From Isoetes taiwanensis (taxonomy: Eukaryota > Streptophyta > Lycopodiopsida > Isoetales > Isoetaceae), in contig JAJEKV010000296.1 of NCBI GenBank assembly GCA_021234155.1, positions 60,001 through 124,000 on the forward strand: a DNA stretch of 64,000 nucleotides. Direction: 5' to 3'. Positions 33,855 to 45,900 of the stretch are shown in pieces; position 1 is the first letter of the stretch, and every line of letters starts with the position of its first letter. The position numbers and the translations under genes were made by a program. Under the pieces are notes generated by a model. It was not told the DNA's origin. It saw only the letters and a program-made list of their open reading frames with translations, and made no database searches.

Positions 33855-34680
33855 CGTCGGTGATCCTTGCTTGCTTTTGCAAATGATTGGACCCAATCCT
33901 CCCCAGGCTACTCTCGAAGGCTGCAAGCATGCCCCAGGCATTGCAATGCGGCCTGGAATGGATGAGCTATGGGACCATTTCTTGGAGTGGAGGTTGCCCA
34001 CGGTCCCACCAAGGAGCTTACAATGGAGTTGATCAACTTCATTCTGGGCGATTTGATTGTGGTCATGAGCCAGTGATGGAAATTAATCCATCGAATGTTA
34101 TAGGAGACTTGCAATGAGGGGAATGCTTGAACCCCCTCCTTATCCGGACGAGATGCTACAAACAATTGAGGCCTCTTCTTCGTCTTTGGATATTTAGCAC
34201 ACTCTCGGATGCATACATATCGAGTTCATTCATGAAATTTGTAAGGGACAGATGTATGGCCTTATTAGGGTGTACTACAATGAGTACAACGGTTTTTGTG
34301 GAGTTGGGTCCGCTCTTCTTCCGTGAGTATTATCCTCCGTGGAATTACTTTTTCTAATGACTAGGTACCCCATATGGTGGGAAGAATCAGCATGGGATGA
34401 GCGTGAGCTCTTGACTCCTAACCGGATCGTGGGTTAGACCTCGCAGCTGAAGGGAAAGGGGAAGGGGTGAGGATGAGGCCACATCATAAGGTTTTTAGGG
34501 TTTGCGAGGGTGGCTTTCACTCCGTTAGTTTCTAGAACGATCATTCATCTGTTATTCTATTCATGGGCGGCAAGAAAGGAGACAGAATAAAATTGCAATA
34601 TTTGCATGACGAGCAGAAGAAATCTAGCATGGTTTGGTACTTTTTGTGTGAAGATTTTGTCAGTTTCTATGTGTCCATGA
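33855..34680. other. Intergenic DNA, no recognised gene
   Basis: Overlapping frames on both strands at 33829-34357 have no recognisable motif. Nothing else is seen. Confidence 0.35.
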
Positions 34681-34789
34681 AAAAATCGTTGCATGATTGG
34701 GTGAGAGAAATCCAAAAGAATCAGATTTAGGTCTACAATGCTGCAGCGGCGAGAAACAGAGGAGCTATGGCAGGGTGGTTTGGGATGAT

Positions 34790-35530
34790 GCTCAGCACTT
34801 CATCGAGTCAATGAAAGAATATGGCTTGATGCTAAATATGTGCCAGTATAATTGCATAGTTGATCTTTTCAGTCGTGCAGGGCTTTTGAATGAGGCAGAG
34901 ACTTTACTCCAGACTATGCATTCAGACTGCATTGGTTGGAAGTCTTTATTAGCTGCCTGTAAAACATATGGCAATGTGGTCCTAGGCAGGAGATGCTTTA
35001 CCGAAGTTCTTAAATTAGATCCTCGGGATCTTTCTTTGGATATCTTCTTATGTCAGGGATATATTCAGATTCTTGCATGTGGAATGATGCTGTCAATGTA
35101 GAATTTCTCAGACATTCAACAGGTGCGTGGAAAAAACCTGCAAAGGCATGGATAGAGATCAACAACAGGGTCCATGAGTTTGTAGTTAGAGATAAAAGGC
35201 ACCCGCAAAGTGCGAAAATTTATGCTATGCTGAAGAAGTTATGGATCCAAATGAAAGAGGCAGGATACATGCCTAAATTGGACTTGGTTTTGCAGCCAAT
35301 GTCTGATGAGGAAAGGAAGATGCCTTATGCGGTCACTGTGAGAAGCTGGCTATAGCCTTCGGACTGCTGGCTATAGCCTTCGGACTGCTGAGCACATCTC
35401 CACATGCAACTCTTCGGATAACCAAAAATTTACGAGTGTGTCTGGACTGCCACATTGCTAGCAAAATCATTTCCAAAATTGAACTGCGTGAGATTGTCAT
35501 AACTTTGCTCATAACTTTGCAAGCAGAAAT
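34790..35530 (+). pseudogene. DYW-type pentatricopeptide repeat protein, C-terminal part
   Basis: Plus-strand segments read the last PPR motif (MKEYGLMLNMCQYNCIVDLF, SRAGLLNEAETLLQTM), the E motif (IGWKSLLAACKTYGNVVLGR), E+ (WKKPAKAWIEINNRVHEFVV, RDKRHPQSAKIYAMLKKLWI) and the DYW deaminase start ([41 protein letters not shown]). Such proteins edit C to U in organelle transcripts; HCE is the zinc/catalytic motif and CxDC a zinc pair. After REIV the terminal DYW sequence is lost. There are slips near 35095 and 35325. A 21-bp direct duplication (35348-35389) repeats LAIAFGL. Upstream PPR repeats are not found, so the gene is 5'-truncated. Confidence 0.85.
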
Positions 35531-35552
35531 CATTGTTCTAGCATAAAAGACT

Positions 35553-36200
35553 TTGGATGGTCGTCAGGAAGGTATGATAGGGGCTGGAGAAGGAAGCTGG
35601 CGACCCATTGCAGTGTTACAGAAGAAATATTGTGGCATGCTCTCGAAGGAATATTACAGCAAGCTTTTGGTAAATACAGATACAGTTCTAGATCTTTGTT
35701 TTATTTCCTGCTTCATATTAGGTCCACTGAGTTTATCAAGGAAGCTAACGGTTGTGGTTTTGTTGCATGATCTTCTTGCAGGGAGAGTTCAGCAGGTGCC
35801 CATTCCTATATATTTTACTGCTGGATATGGAGCCCGAATTGCGAGTTGCTATATGCTGCAAAATCCATGGCACAGAGGATCGGTTCATGCTTTGGCTGGG
35901 AAGTTGTTGTGAAACTTAGTTCAGTTGATTAGAATGGTATTTTCCATGTTTAGTCCAGTTTTATGCCTCTTAAGATAAATATAGTCTAGGTCGTAGGTTG
36001 ACTGGGATGACATAGGCTCTATTTTTTACAAATGTAGCATGTAGTAATCATCTCTATACAGATGCTGGACAGTGCACAGATCTCGATTTCTTTAGCTAAC
36101 ATGTTCATGCTTGGCAGTGCTTAGAGCCAATGTTTTATCCCGTCTAGAACTAGCATCTATGGCCATGATAACTGAATGCTCACTAAGCTTTCATGGGTAA
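35553..36200. other. Unrecognised stretch after the DYW gene
   Basis: A 119-codon plus frame at 35553-35912 spans a likely intron (GTAAATAC at 35669, a pyrimidine-rich stretch then gcag at 35780). The last part could be an exon (GRVQQVPIPIYFTAGYG or, in another phase, FLYILLLDMEPELRVAIC). I recognise neither. Confidence 0.3.
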
Positions 36201-36284
36201 AAGAGAGTAACACCAGAATCTATTCGATTTCCAGGTGCTATGGCCAGATTCGAGACATGAATCTCTTGGGTTGATTATATGCAG

Positions 36285-36585
36285 TTTGCCAACAATGGTG
36301 TTGAAAGTGCAGAGGTTGAAACTGTAGATCCACTGCAAAGGATGCCTAAAGAATGTGAAGAAAGCAGTGGCATATAGAAAGTAAAATCTTTCGCCAAATC
36401 CATCTTTTTTTACAGATTTGTCCTGCATAGCTTTATAGATTGCAATCTGTCTGATTTGCAGGTGATGTGGAAACGACCTGCATATCCTATCCGGACAAAA
36501 TTGACAAAGGATGCATGCAACAGGGATTTAAAGTACAAGACAAATCCAGCTTCCAAGGCAAGAAACGGTCAGTATGGGACATCTG
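36285..36585 (+). pseudogene. Heavy-metal-associated (HMA/HIPP-like) domain, two exon pieces
   Basis: The first piece (36298-36384) reads VLKVQRLK, a stop at a ctgtag, then IHCKGCLKNVKKAVAYRK, matching the VVLKV..HC.GC..KVKKA core of plant HMA domains including the metal-binding C-x-x-C (here HCKGC). After about 75 bp with a tttgcag acceptor, the second piece reads VETTCISYPDKIDKGCMQQG, fitting the second half of the fold (GVE..... D.....V.G). HIPP proteins bind metals and end in a prenylation CaaX; no CaaX is seen. The interruption again lies at a CTG. Confidence 0.5.
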
Positions 36586-36599
36586 CATCCTGTTGCATT

Positions 36600-38440
36600 A
36601 CATTCTGATGTTATTGTTATTATTTCTTGATTCTATTGAGGTTTTAGAAATTAAGATGGTGAAAGCATGAGTTCTTTGTATTTGTAGTCTTCTTTAATGG
36701 GGTTCTGCCTTCTTTAATGAGTTCTTTATTCTTATAGACGGTCTCATGAAGCATCTCCATGATAGCTAAATGTCATATTCTGGAAGCAAAAATACATTCT
36801 CTGAGCTTTCTTTGCATTTTATATGTATCTAATTTGAGTTTTGTGCTATTGAGCATAGTGAAGAAAAGGTCAACTAATAATTTTGATTTGTGAGCCCAAC
36901 ATGCTCCCAACAATTTATAGGTGTGTGAACCTATAATTCGTATCTATTATAGGCTGCAACACATAGGTTCTTAAGACCAAAGCCTGTTGTAGTAAATTTG
37001 CATATCAGTTTCTTTTTTTTTTCAACCTTCTAGATCTGCAATAGGATTTTATGTAGTTGTGCCCACATGAGCAAATGTCTTTTCTTCCTTTTGTCTTGCC
37101 ATCACTAAAACATTTTTGTCTTTCTAAATGAGATGAGAAATATTTATATGGGCTATAGTGGATACTTGACATTGTTATGCTGCATATATAAAACTAACAA
37201 CAATCAAATGGTTAGCTTGCTAATGCTTGGGAATAATGTGTTTGATAGTATCTCGAAGATTCTGAAGCTTTGTGCTTACTGGACCCATATATGCAGGTAA
37301 ATTTGTCTTCAGCTTTTTGGATACAAGAAATTCAAAGATATGCATTGCCATGCAAAGTATATTTCCATTTCAATGAATTCTATTCTCTACCATGACTCAA
37401 TGGGATACCACCAAGGCTTCAAATAACATGTTACTTGATGAAGTCTTTGTATCTGGCAATGTCCAAAGCACTAAAGCTTGAATTTGTGACACCTGATGCC
37501 AGTTGCATATGGTTTGATTGAATTCACTTACATTCTGTAGTTAGTGTGGAATTCAACTGAACTGCGCCACAAATATTGGACTACATGTAAGAATGCTTCG
37601 AGTGTTAACATGTGCATGGGCTATAGGTTTTTAATTGAAGCAATTAGTTATGTAATGACTTCAGTTGTTGGGTAATAGAGGACAGTTCTTTGCGTTAAGA
37701 TGACAACATTAGAGCATCATTTGGGTTAAATAAACATTAAGTTTGCATAAACATTAAACACCCTCAAAAATGACAAGAAATAAACATTAATCTCCATTAA
37801 GGGTTTAGAAATAAACAATTGTTTCCAACATCTTTTATAAAATAGATGTGGTCATCGTAAAGCAAGTTTTGAATGGAAAAAAAAGCCCAATTTTTGAATG
37901 GAAAAAAAAGCCATTGTTTCACGAACACAAAGCCCTTAAACATTGGGCACTTTTTCTATTGTTTATACCCTTTGTTTTTTTTTTTTTTGGTACAAGGTGA
38001 GTTCAATGGTTCACGGGTTTAATGCTGAGATGTTGAAACCAAATATATAGAGCAATATTTTATGTACGGCCTATTGTTTACATTTAGGAAGCTTAGGAAG
38101 CTCAGAATTTGCTACGTGCCCAATTGCAGCATGAGGGGACATGCTCTTTACATGCAGTTGCTAGGTCAGACAATTGCAAACAGTTGCTAGGTCAGACAAC
38201 AACATAACCGTGGCAAGCTAGGTCAGACAACAACATAACCTGGCAAGCAAAAGGGGACATGCGCTGCACAACAATGAAAACAACAATGTATCTCTTTACC
38301 ATGATCTTCTAAGTGCAAAGGGTACTTTACTTCAATATGGAGGAAGATTAAAGACAAGCAAAAGGAAAGAGACTTATTTCTAAGAACTATTGCAAAATGA
38401 TGCTCCACGTAAGTGTTAAAGATGTTAATATGCCCAGCAA
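36600..38440. other. Gene-free AT-rich DNA
   Basis: No gene is supported. Small repeats: aataaacattaa three to four times at 37728-37790, tttgaatggaaaaaaaagcc twice (37868-37912), and a ~35-bp repeat of gttgctaggtcagacaa.. (38154-38250). Confidence 0.5.
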
Positions 38441-38455
38441 CGCTGGGCACCATTA

Positions 38456-38668
38456 CTAGTCTTTGAGATTGTTTGTGCTCGACTTAGGGTTTACGTTTCC
38501 AATTTCGATGCACCACGTGCACTTGTCAGCAACAGATGTAATTTCATCTGGAACTACATCAATCCCCTGAAATTGCACATCCTGATCTGTCTCTTTCGCA
38601 ACAGTAATGGCCTGGGGTATCCCAGGTCCATAGCCAGGCATGCGGGCAGTCTGTTTTGTCCTTGCCAT
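38456..38668 (-). CDS. Small protein beginning with the histone H3 tail sequence
   Basis: The 70-codon minus frame starts MARTKQTARMPGYGPGIPQA and continues AITVAKETDQDVQFQGIDVV, DEITSVADKCTWCIEI, ending NNLKD. The first nine residues equal histone H3 up to R8 (ARTKQTAR after Met removal, including K4); then it departs (M where H3 has K9) and nothing of the histone fold follows. The rest is acidic and not recognised. It may be a captured H3 first-exon piece, an element protein with a histone-mimic tail, or chance. The start context (tta-ATG-GCA) is acceptable. Confidence 0.4.
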   Translation of the reverse strand: MARTKQTARMPGYGPGIPQAITVAKETDQDVQFQGIDVVPDEITSVADKCTWCIEIGNVNPKSSTNNLKD

Positions 38669-38984
38669 TAATCCTGCATTGCATCAAACAGGAATTAAAT
38701 ATCGCTTATAAGTAATGGCACGGTTTCAAAAGGCACTATGAAGTACATGATGATCCCAAAGTATGACATGTAGGAAATTGGGCAGTATTCTGCACCCTCC
38801 GCTAAGGCCAATTCACTACGAACGTGTTGGACATGAGCTACTTTGGCGCTTCCGGGAGCAGGGGTGGTCTTCTGCCCACGAAACTTGGTCTCCAGGGTAA
38901 TGCCGATGTTTCGAGTCCGTTGGCAGAGTCAGATCACAGTTCCGGGGTGGGAGAATTGCCCGTCTGTGGCCAAGGACCCTCTAG

Positions 38985-39655
38985 AGGGGACCTTTGGGAC
39001 GAACTTCTTCTGGAAGGTTTTAGGGCTCCGTCTTCTGGCATCAATGCCCTCCCACTACCTCATGACATTGTGCAAGATCCTGGTCCAATCTGGCTAGGGT
39101 ATGGCCTCCAAAACGTAAACCACGTGCGTTAGGTTATTGTAGGGTTTACGTTATGGAGGTCGAAGTTTTATTGGGTTGCACTTGAGACATGGTCGAGAAG
39201 CTGCAGTTGAAAACAAGAAGCAATAGAAACTGTCGAAATGGGGTTTGGATTTACCGAGGCAGGCTTTCCTACCAGTGCTCCTCCGGGAGGGCAAATGCCA
39301 ATGCCTCCCTTGCCGGGACCCGGTTTCCCTATCCGACCGTTGAATTCTCCATTCAAGTAACTTGCTTCGAGCAGGCTCAAGAAAATTCAAGATCTGTCCG
39401 AGAACATATCCTCCAAGAAAGTGTCCCCGCGGTCGGCCGGGTGTAGAAACCCAAGTGCAAACGACAAAACCTCGATGCCTTCAACAACCTAGCAACACAT
39501 AGGTTTTACATTTCGGAGGCCATATCCTAGTTAGATTCGACTAATGTCTTGCATAGTGTCATCACTTAAGGAGACGGTGCTGATGTCAGAAGACGGACCC
39601 TTAAAACCTTTTGGAAGGCAGTTTGATCTAAATGTCTTCTCCCTATTGCCCTGGC
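38985..39655. repeat. Imperfect inverted repeat of an exon-like segment
   Basis: The plus strand at 38985-39140 and the minus strand at 39655-39485 match at DNA level (for example gaaggttttagggctccgtcttctg against aaaggttttaagggtccgtcttctg) and in reading phase. One reads GFRAPSSGINALPLPHDIVQ and then LGYGLQNVN; the other GFKGPSSDISTVSLSDDTMQ and LGYGLRNVK. The ~345-bp interval contains a Gly/Pro-rich minus frame (RIGKPGPGKGGIGICPPGGA). Frame-conserving divergence suggests the arms derive from a coding sequence. Family unknown. Confidence 0.65.
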
Positions 39656-42235
39656 AATCGACGGGCAATTCCTGCAATCTAACCAGGGATAGGTTCAATA
39701 CGCTGTACGTTTTATACGGAATACGTATGAATTGAATGATACGGCACAAATTTGCCGTATAAAACATAAAAAATAAAAAAAAACAATTCGGGCGTCGAAA
39801 AATTTTTCAGCGACGCCGAAAGCAACAAAAAGCTGTCTGTGAAAAATATTTCGTCTGCACGCCAAGATTACGCCGAAAGAATTTTATAGCCATACGTGGA
39901 GTTTATCAAGGCACCACTTAGGCTCTTTTCCATAAAAGCAAAGCATGGGTTTTAATCACATGAAATTGTTGGAAGTAGACAACTAAGTGGAATAATTGCT
40001 CCAACCAAAGGTGTACAGTCAATATTTGCATGCAATGCAGGTTTAGCTGAGCACAATAGCACTTAATGCCATGGGTTGATGTCGACACCACTTTGTATAA
40101 CCGATTGCATTCTTGCTGCAAACCTTATATGTTTGACATATTAATTATAGGAGCAAACCCAATTCTTCACAGTTCTTGCTGCAATTTTGGCTTCCCCACC
40201 ATTGTAACAATGCAAATATTCAAGCTAAATTATCGGACTTGGTAGTCTTTGTGTTATTTGTGATAACAGAAACCTAGATGCACTTTGCAAGAAGACATGT
40301 AAAGTTTAGGAAATAAAGACTTCATTACAATAGAAATATCAGGGCCTATCACTTGTTTAAATCTGATTCTATTTCCAAAACACTTGTTCCAAGATGTATG
40401 AATATGCTAGAGGATACGATTTGCCTAAAGGAATTTGGAGCCAAAGAATGATAAAATACAACTTACTTCTCCAACTATTATATAAAAGCATCTTACGGAA
40501 CCTCACCTTTCCAAGCGGACTTGAGGGTACTTTTTACCTTTTGCCTGTAGATTAGAAATAGAAAAAGTTAGAAGACTGTTTGGTTATTTCCAACTTAGGG
40601 ATGCCAATATTTTACCTGTTTCTTTAGCGTTATTATATCACCAACCTAACAGATGTAATGTTGGTGTCAGTGGATGAAAGAGTATGTTTTTGAGTGCCAG
40701 TAATAGCATTTCACCAGGACATCTGTTTCTAGTGGCAATATTGCATTATTTGCTATTCCTTTCCAACCTATGCAAGCCTGCAGACCAAATTATTTTGACA
40801 AATTGTCCCCATCACCTGAAAACCTGAAAGATCGGTTTATCATTATAGTATTTTAAACATCCGGGGACTGTAAAATCAAAATGAGTACCAAGATGCTTGA
40901 AAAGACGAACTTCTAGTTGTATATTTCTTCCATACTTTTTCAAATGTCATATAGCAAAACCTTCAAAGAAGCTGGATCCTCTTTATTTTCTTGGTTATAA
41001 GGGGGCCTTCCTAGAACTTGAGCGATCGATAAGGGGCATTTAGATCCCTTAATAAATTTGTAGATACATTTTCATTGTAGTAGGGGCAAGAAAATTTACA
41101 TTTGGCATAGGGTATGCCATTGTGAAGCAACATGCAAACATATTGTTTATGTTTATCTTGTGGAATAACTTAGCTTTTCAGTTAACGCACATTACAACAT
41201 CTTTGAAACTTCTCAATAGTGTTTTTTTCTGTGCTGACCATGGCAATTTTGCAAAGATGAAATGTTGCCACCCATTGAAAGCAAGCATACTTTATTTGCT
41301 TCGTTTCAAGAGAAGCATGAGAAGCCAGCTATGTATTGGCTTGAGAATGTTAGCTCACGTGTATTGGCTACAATAATTGAATACCACGTATAAAACCTAT
41401 GATTGCTTGCCATTTGCAAATTGGGAATAGATTTTGACCATAATGCCTTAAATACATTCTCATATGTTAAACCTTGAGGAATCGCTGATGTTAACATCAT
41501 CATGTAGCCACACAAATGAATAGATGGGGTATGGAATGTTAAACACGATTGCATGTAGAATATGGCAAAAGGAATAAAAAGCTGCACTATCCATTAATAA
41601 AGATTAGGAAAAGATATTCAAATCGGTGGAGCACAACAATTCGTTACCTAAGAAGTAAGATATCTGAGATGCCGATGCTTTACTTGTAAGAGCGTCTCGA
41701 TGCCATAGCCATAAAATATGTGCATAATCTTTTCTTTCACGGAAGTAGACTATAGCAAAGTAAAAGCGGAAGCCACATATTCATCGAGAAGAAACCACCA
41801 CATCTCGATCTAGGGGCGGGAGATCCGAGATCCGGTGCCTATGGTTTTTTTAGGGTAAAAGAAAAGGTTGAGTTTGTGTGGGCCGGTCGAGGATGGATCA
41901 AATAAGCATAGGCCAAAGTCGGATCTAGGGCGCGATGCACTACTTACACCAAAACATTATAATAAAAGATGGGGAGGGAGCTTGCTCATTTTCCTGTGAT
42001 CACACACCAAGTATTTGCTTAAGCAAATCATAGCCAAACCAGGTGGCCTAGTTTCCATGATGTGCGTGAAGAATTCAGTCAGCCTCGAAGCATATTGCAG
42101 GCCCACAAGAAATGACCAAATCGTGAAAATTGTGAAATCTGTTTCATTTTGCTTTCAAGCCATTGATTGGTGGAATATTCGGTTATACTCCCCCTCTCTC
42201 AAGGAAGAAGCGGCCTGAGACCCACGGCTGCTCCA

Positions 42236-43830
42236 ATCCAGGCTCAAAAATAAAGAGGAGGAATCGTGTTGCAACTCCACAGGATTGTATTTGCAGACCA
42301 TCCCAAGAAAAAGCATCCAAAGAAATAAGACTATTACATCAAACAAGCTGCTCAAACTGTCTGACATATACCATTTTTTATACAATACTGTACCTAAATC
42401 ATAGTCTTAACCATTGCGAGAATAGGCTTCTTTTAGTACAAAACAAATTGTGGAATGACGTGATATATGGAGCAACTTTGTGGCGTGATATATGGAGCAA
42501 CTTTTGTTTCTATTGTGATAACTATCAAGCAATTTTACATTGTGAAACTTGTTACCTCATAAGTACCCTGATTGTTACATTCTGTGTTAAATTGTAATTT
42601 GCAAGTGGAGATAGAGTTGCAGGTTTTGATTCTGATGCAACATCACAGAAATCCCACCCTGGTCGTTTATTACGCAAATTTACAAACCTTTCTTATTATA
42701 GAAAGTGCCACATAAGTATCAACTCTCAAAATTGGGAACCTTTATTATTCTTTGGTACAAAAAAGCGAAAACAAAAACTCGAGTTGCTCCTACTCAGTCC
42801 CTGTATGCAAGACACATCGTAGGCATTTTCCATCAATCAGCAATTGGAATGCTTCATTGATTCTAGAGAATTCATAATTGTGAGTGATGAAGTCATCCAA
42901 ATTCAGCTCCTGCAGATTCAGTGCGAAACCAGTTTAGATACTCCGTGCAAACACATTATCCTAGAAAACAGATCTAAAAGACAAATACCGTAAGCACTAA
43001 CCTTATTCATGTATTTCTTCACAAGGCCCCATTTGCTCCAATCAGCTCCAAAAATAAAGAGGAGGAATCGTGTTGCAACTCCACAGGATTGTATTTGCAG
43101 ACCATCCCAAGAAAAAGCATCCAAAGAAATAAGACTATTACATCAAACAAGCTGCTCAAACTGTCTGACACATACCATTTTTTATACAATACTGTACCTA
43201 AATCATAGTCTTAACCATTGCGAGAATAGGCTTCTTTTAGTACAAAACAAATTGTGGAATGACGTGATATATGGAGCAACTTTGTGGCGTGATATATGGA
43301 GCAACTTTTGTTTCTATTGTGATAACTATCAAGCAATTTTACATTGTGAAACTTGTTACCTCATAAGTACCCGATTGTTACATTACGTGTTAAATTGTAA
43401 TTTGCAAGTGGAGATAGAGTTGCGGGTTTTGATTACGATGCAACATCACGAGAAATCCCACCCTGGTGGATTTTATTGCCAAATTTACAAACCTTTCTTA
43501 TTATAGAAAGTGCCACATAAGTATCAACTCTCAAAATTGGGAACACTTGTTATTCTTTGGTACAAAAAGCGAGAAACAAAAACTCGAGTTGCTCCTACTT
43601 TAGGTCCACGTATGCAAGACACATCGTAGGCATTTTCCATCGATCAGCAATTGGAATGCTTCATTGATTCTAGAGAATTCATAATTGTGAGGTGATGAAG
43701 TCATCAAATTCAGCTCCTGCAGATTGATCGAGAAACCGGTTTAGATACTCGTGCAAACACATTATCCTAGAAAGCGGATCTAAAAGACAAATCAAAGTAA
43801 GCACTAACCTTATTCATGTATTTCTTCACA
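42236..43830. repeat. Tandem duplication of a ~790-bp unit, copy B
   Basis: The two direct copies, about 42240-43020 and 43040-43830, have the same boundaries as in copy A. Copy D (57190-57960) has only one. The shared junction shows that the tandem event preceded the A/B duplication. Each unit holds the terminal dehydrogenase-like exon on the minus strand. Confidence 0.88.
42785..42905 (-). pseudogene. Duplicated last exon of the ADH-like gene, copy B upstream unit
   Basis: The minus strand reads the same ITHNYEFSRINEAFQLLI terminus as 43610-43720 and arose with the ~790-bp tandem duplication. The preceding exon is represented only by its last codons near 43010. Confidence 0.68.
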
Positions 43831-44000
43831 AGGCCATTGATGTCACTCCTCCCTCTGTAGTTTCAAAGAAGGTTCAGTCAATGTTCGACCATACGAGGAA
43901 ATTACGGATGGATGATGGAAACCTCTTTTCTGGCATCATCCAATCCTGCAACTACAGCTCTACCCCAGCCCTGCATCAACCAGTTTCAGTTTCTTAAGGA
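43590..44000 (-). pseudogene. Zinc alcohol dehydrogenase-like, last two exons, copy B
   Basis: This is the copy B equivalent of 5110-5515. The minus strand keeps the DINGLVKKYMNK end of the penultimate exon (about 43850-43815) and the ITH...FSRINEAFQLLIDG terminus (about 43720-43610). It has slips at different places from copy A, for example ggtgatgaag against agtgatgaag near 43690. A second last exon from the tandem duplication lies at 42790-42905. No catalytic zinc site or Rossmann GxGxxG is present. Confidence 0.72.
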
Positions 44001-44348
44001 GATGTACTCTTTGCCATGTGGTAGACTTTAATGCCATGTGGTAGACTTTACTGAATGCATGTGCTTTAAACTTTACTGTTCACAATGCAAATGCATGTGC
44101 TCTAGACTTACATATGTTCACAATAAATAGGAATCGGTGATAGTTTTAATCACAAATGTCTCCTATCCAGACAGTCTGAGGCAAACAAACGAATATGAAA
44201 AAGAGTGTTGACTCCCGTCTTGTAAATTACAATTTGGGTATGGAACCCCGTTGCGGCTTCGACTTCACTATAAAATGGCGGGCTCGTCCTTCGTTTCTCA
44301 AGCCAGGAAGTCGTTTCTTCTTCTCTTCTTGTTTTGCTTTCCTGCATC

Positions 44349-45900
44349 ATGGCTGCAAAGGTGATCCCAGGATACAATGCCATCAAGGGCGACAATGGAA
44401 TGTATCTCACACTTGACATGCATGGCACTCGCCATATCTCACTTTCGGTCTGAGAGAAAATGGCGCCTTGCAGTCCACCATCTGCTCTACAATTCCACGG
44501 ATGTACGGTTGTGATACGATGCGACAAATGGCGCACGGCGGCGTAATTCGAAAGCCTTCATCGTTGGCGGCGTGGAGGAATATCGATTACGCAAATCTAG
44601 ATCGCGGCGCTTTAAAGGTCGTGGACTGGACTCGGGAACTCATGGCTTTTCGGTCTGCGATGAACAATCTGTTCCTCAATAGATTCTACAACCAAAGTGG
44701 GTATTCAAACTACAAAGCCTTGGAGGAGAAGGCCAACCCGGTGGGCGATGGTGGAGGTGGCGATGCTAAGGATTACGCTCTATTCCTCCCCCTTTATCGT
44801 CATTCATGGGGGACAACAATCGAGTTGATCCGGCTCTACAACGAGCGAGATCATGCATGGCAGAAATTCAATGGTGGAAGCGACCCATCGCTTCGCGTCT
44901 TCTTACGAGGTAATCCCTCTTGTTGATGGATCCGTGGCGATGAAAAGTGCCAAGAAGCGGGCTTTATTGGCGCCGAGCCGGATTGGATATGGGCCGACAC
45001 CACAGGAGAATGCTTTGGCTTAGATAACCTAGATTGCCATTTTGAAACTGTGAGGCTAAGCACTAGTATGGTGGCACTCAAGAGCATGGCTAATGGTAAG
45101 TTTCTCAAGCGGCTTGACTCGACTTGGGAAAGTTGCCTCAATGCGGCGGTGAAGACACCAATGATGATACTACGCGCCTGTCTCAAAGAGCCGTCGGCAA
45201 GTGCAAGTATTCAATGTTGTCTACCTTCTCGAGCTTCAGCGCCAAATGACCACGAGGAAACACACCAATGATCGTAGGAAAAGGCTCGTTTCCAATAACA
45301 CAACCGTGATGCTACATTCCTTTGTCCATGTTGAGATCTCGACAAGCTGTCACCACCTCCATTAATTTTACAAATACCTATACATTTAGCGAGAAAGTGT
45401 CCACCGAATTTGGCGGGGAATACCTTTCGTTGGGGATGGAAAGGTGGCATAGAGATTGGTGCGGAGCGGTCATTCGCTTCTGACTGGGGAACAACTCTGA
45501 GAAACTATATTGTCCTTGCGGTGAATATCAGGTCAACGTGCTGCTGGAGAAAGCGGTAATAGCAACAACTTATCCAAGCAAGACTAGTTGAATTGAATTG
45601 AATTAATTTGATCTAACCAAGCAGATTGTGGGTACTATGATAGGTTCTTGTGGCGATTGGAATGCACCACGGCAAAACTTGATTCCTTTCGCGTACGATG
45701 AGAAGATTGTAGACTCACGAAGGCATTGAGCACCTGCGAGAGCATCATATTGATGGTTTCTTTGAAGGCGTGTGTGCTTACAATATTATTATTTGTGATA
45801 AGCAAGAATGACAATGCCATGAGAACAAAGTCGTCCCGGCTTTAAAGTAGAAGAAACAAACCTCTTTTCCTTGCATACATATAGTACTACATACTTAAAT
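44349..45900 (+). pseudogene. Amaranthin-like lectin with aerolysin-like C-terminal region, copy B (broken)
   Basis: This is the homologue of the gene at 5878, with the start codon at 44349 after the same tataaaatgg box. The first lectin repeat, the NNLFLNRFYNQSGY stretch (about 44665-44710), the MVALKSMANGKFLKRLDSTW stretch (45068-45127) and the aerolysin-like region (about 45290-45800) follow in the same order. It has a 152-codon open frame at 44468-44926 and a 73-codon frame at 45050-45271. These do not join without slips. The positions of the interruptions differ from those in copy A, which argues that not all are ancestral. The role is expected to be sugar binding and membrane insertion by analogy with the family; nothing here shows expression. 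Confidence 0.72.
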
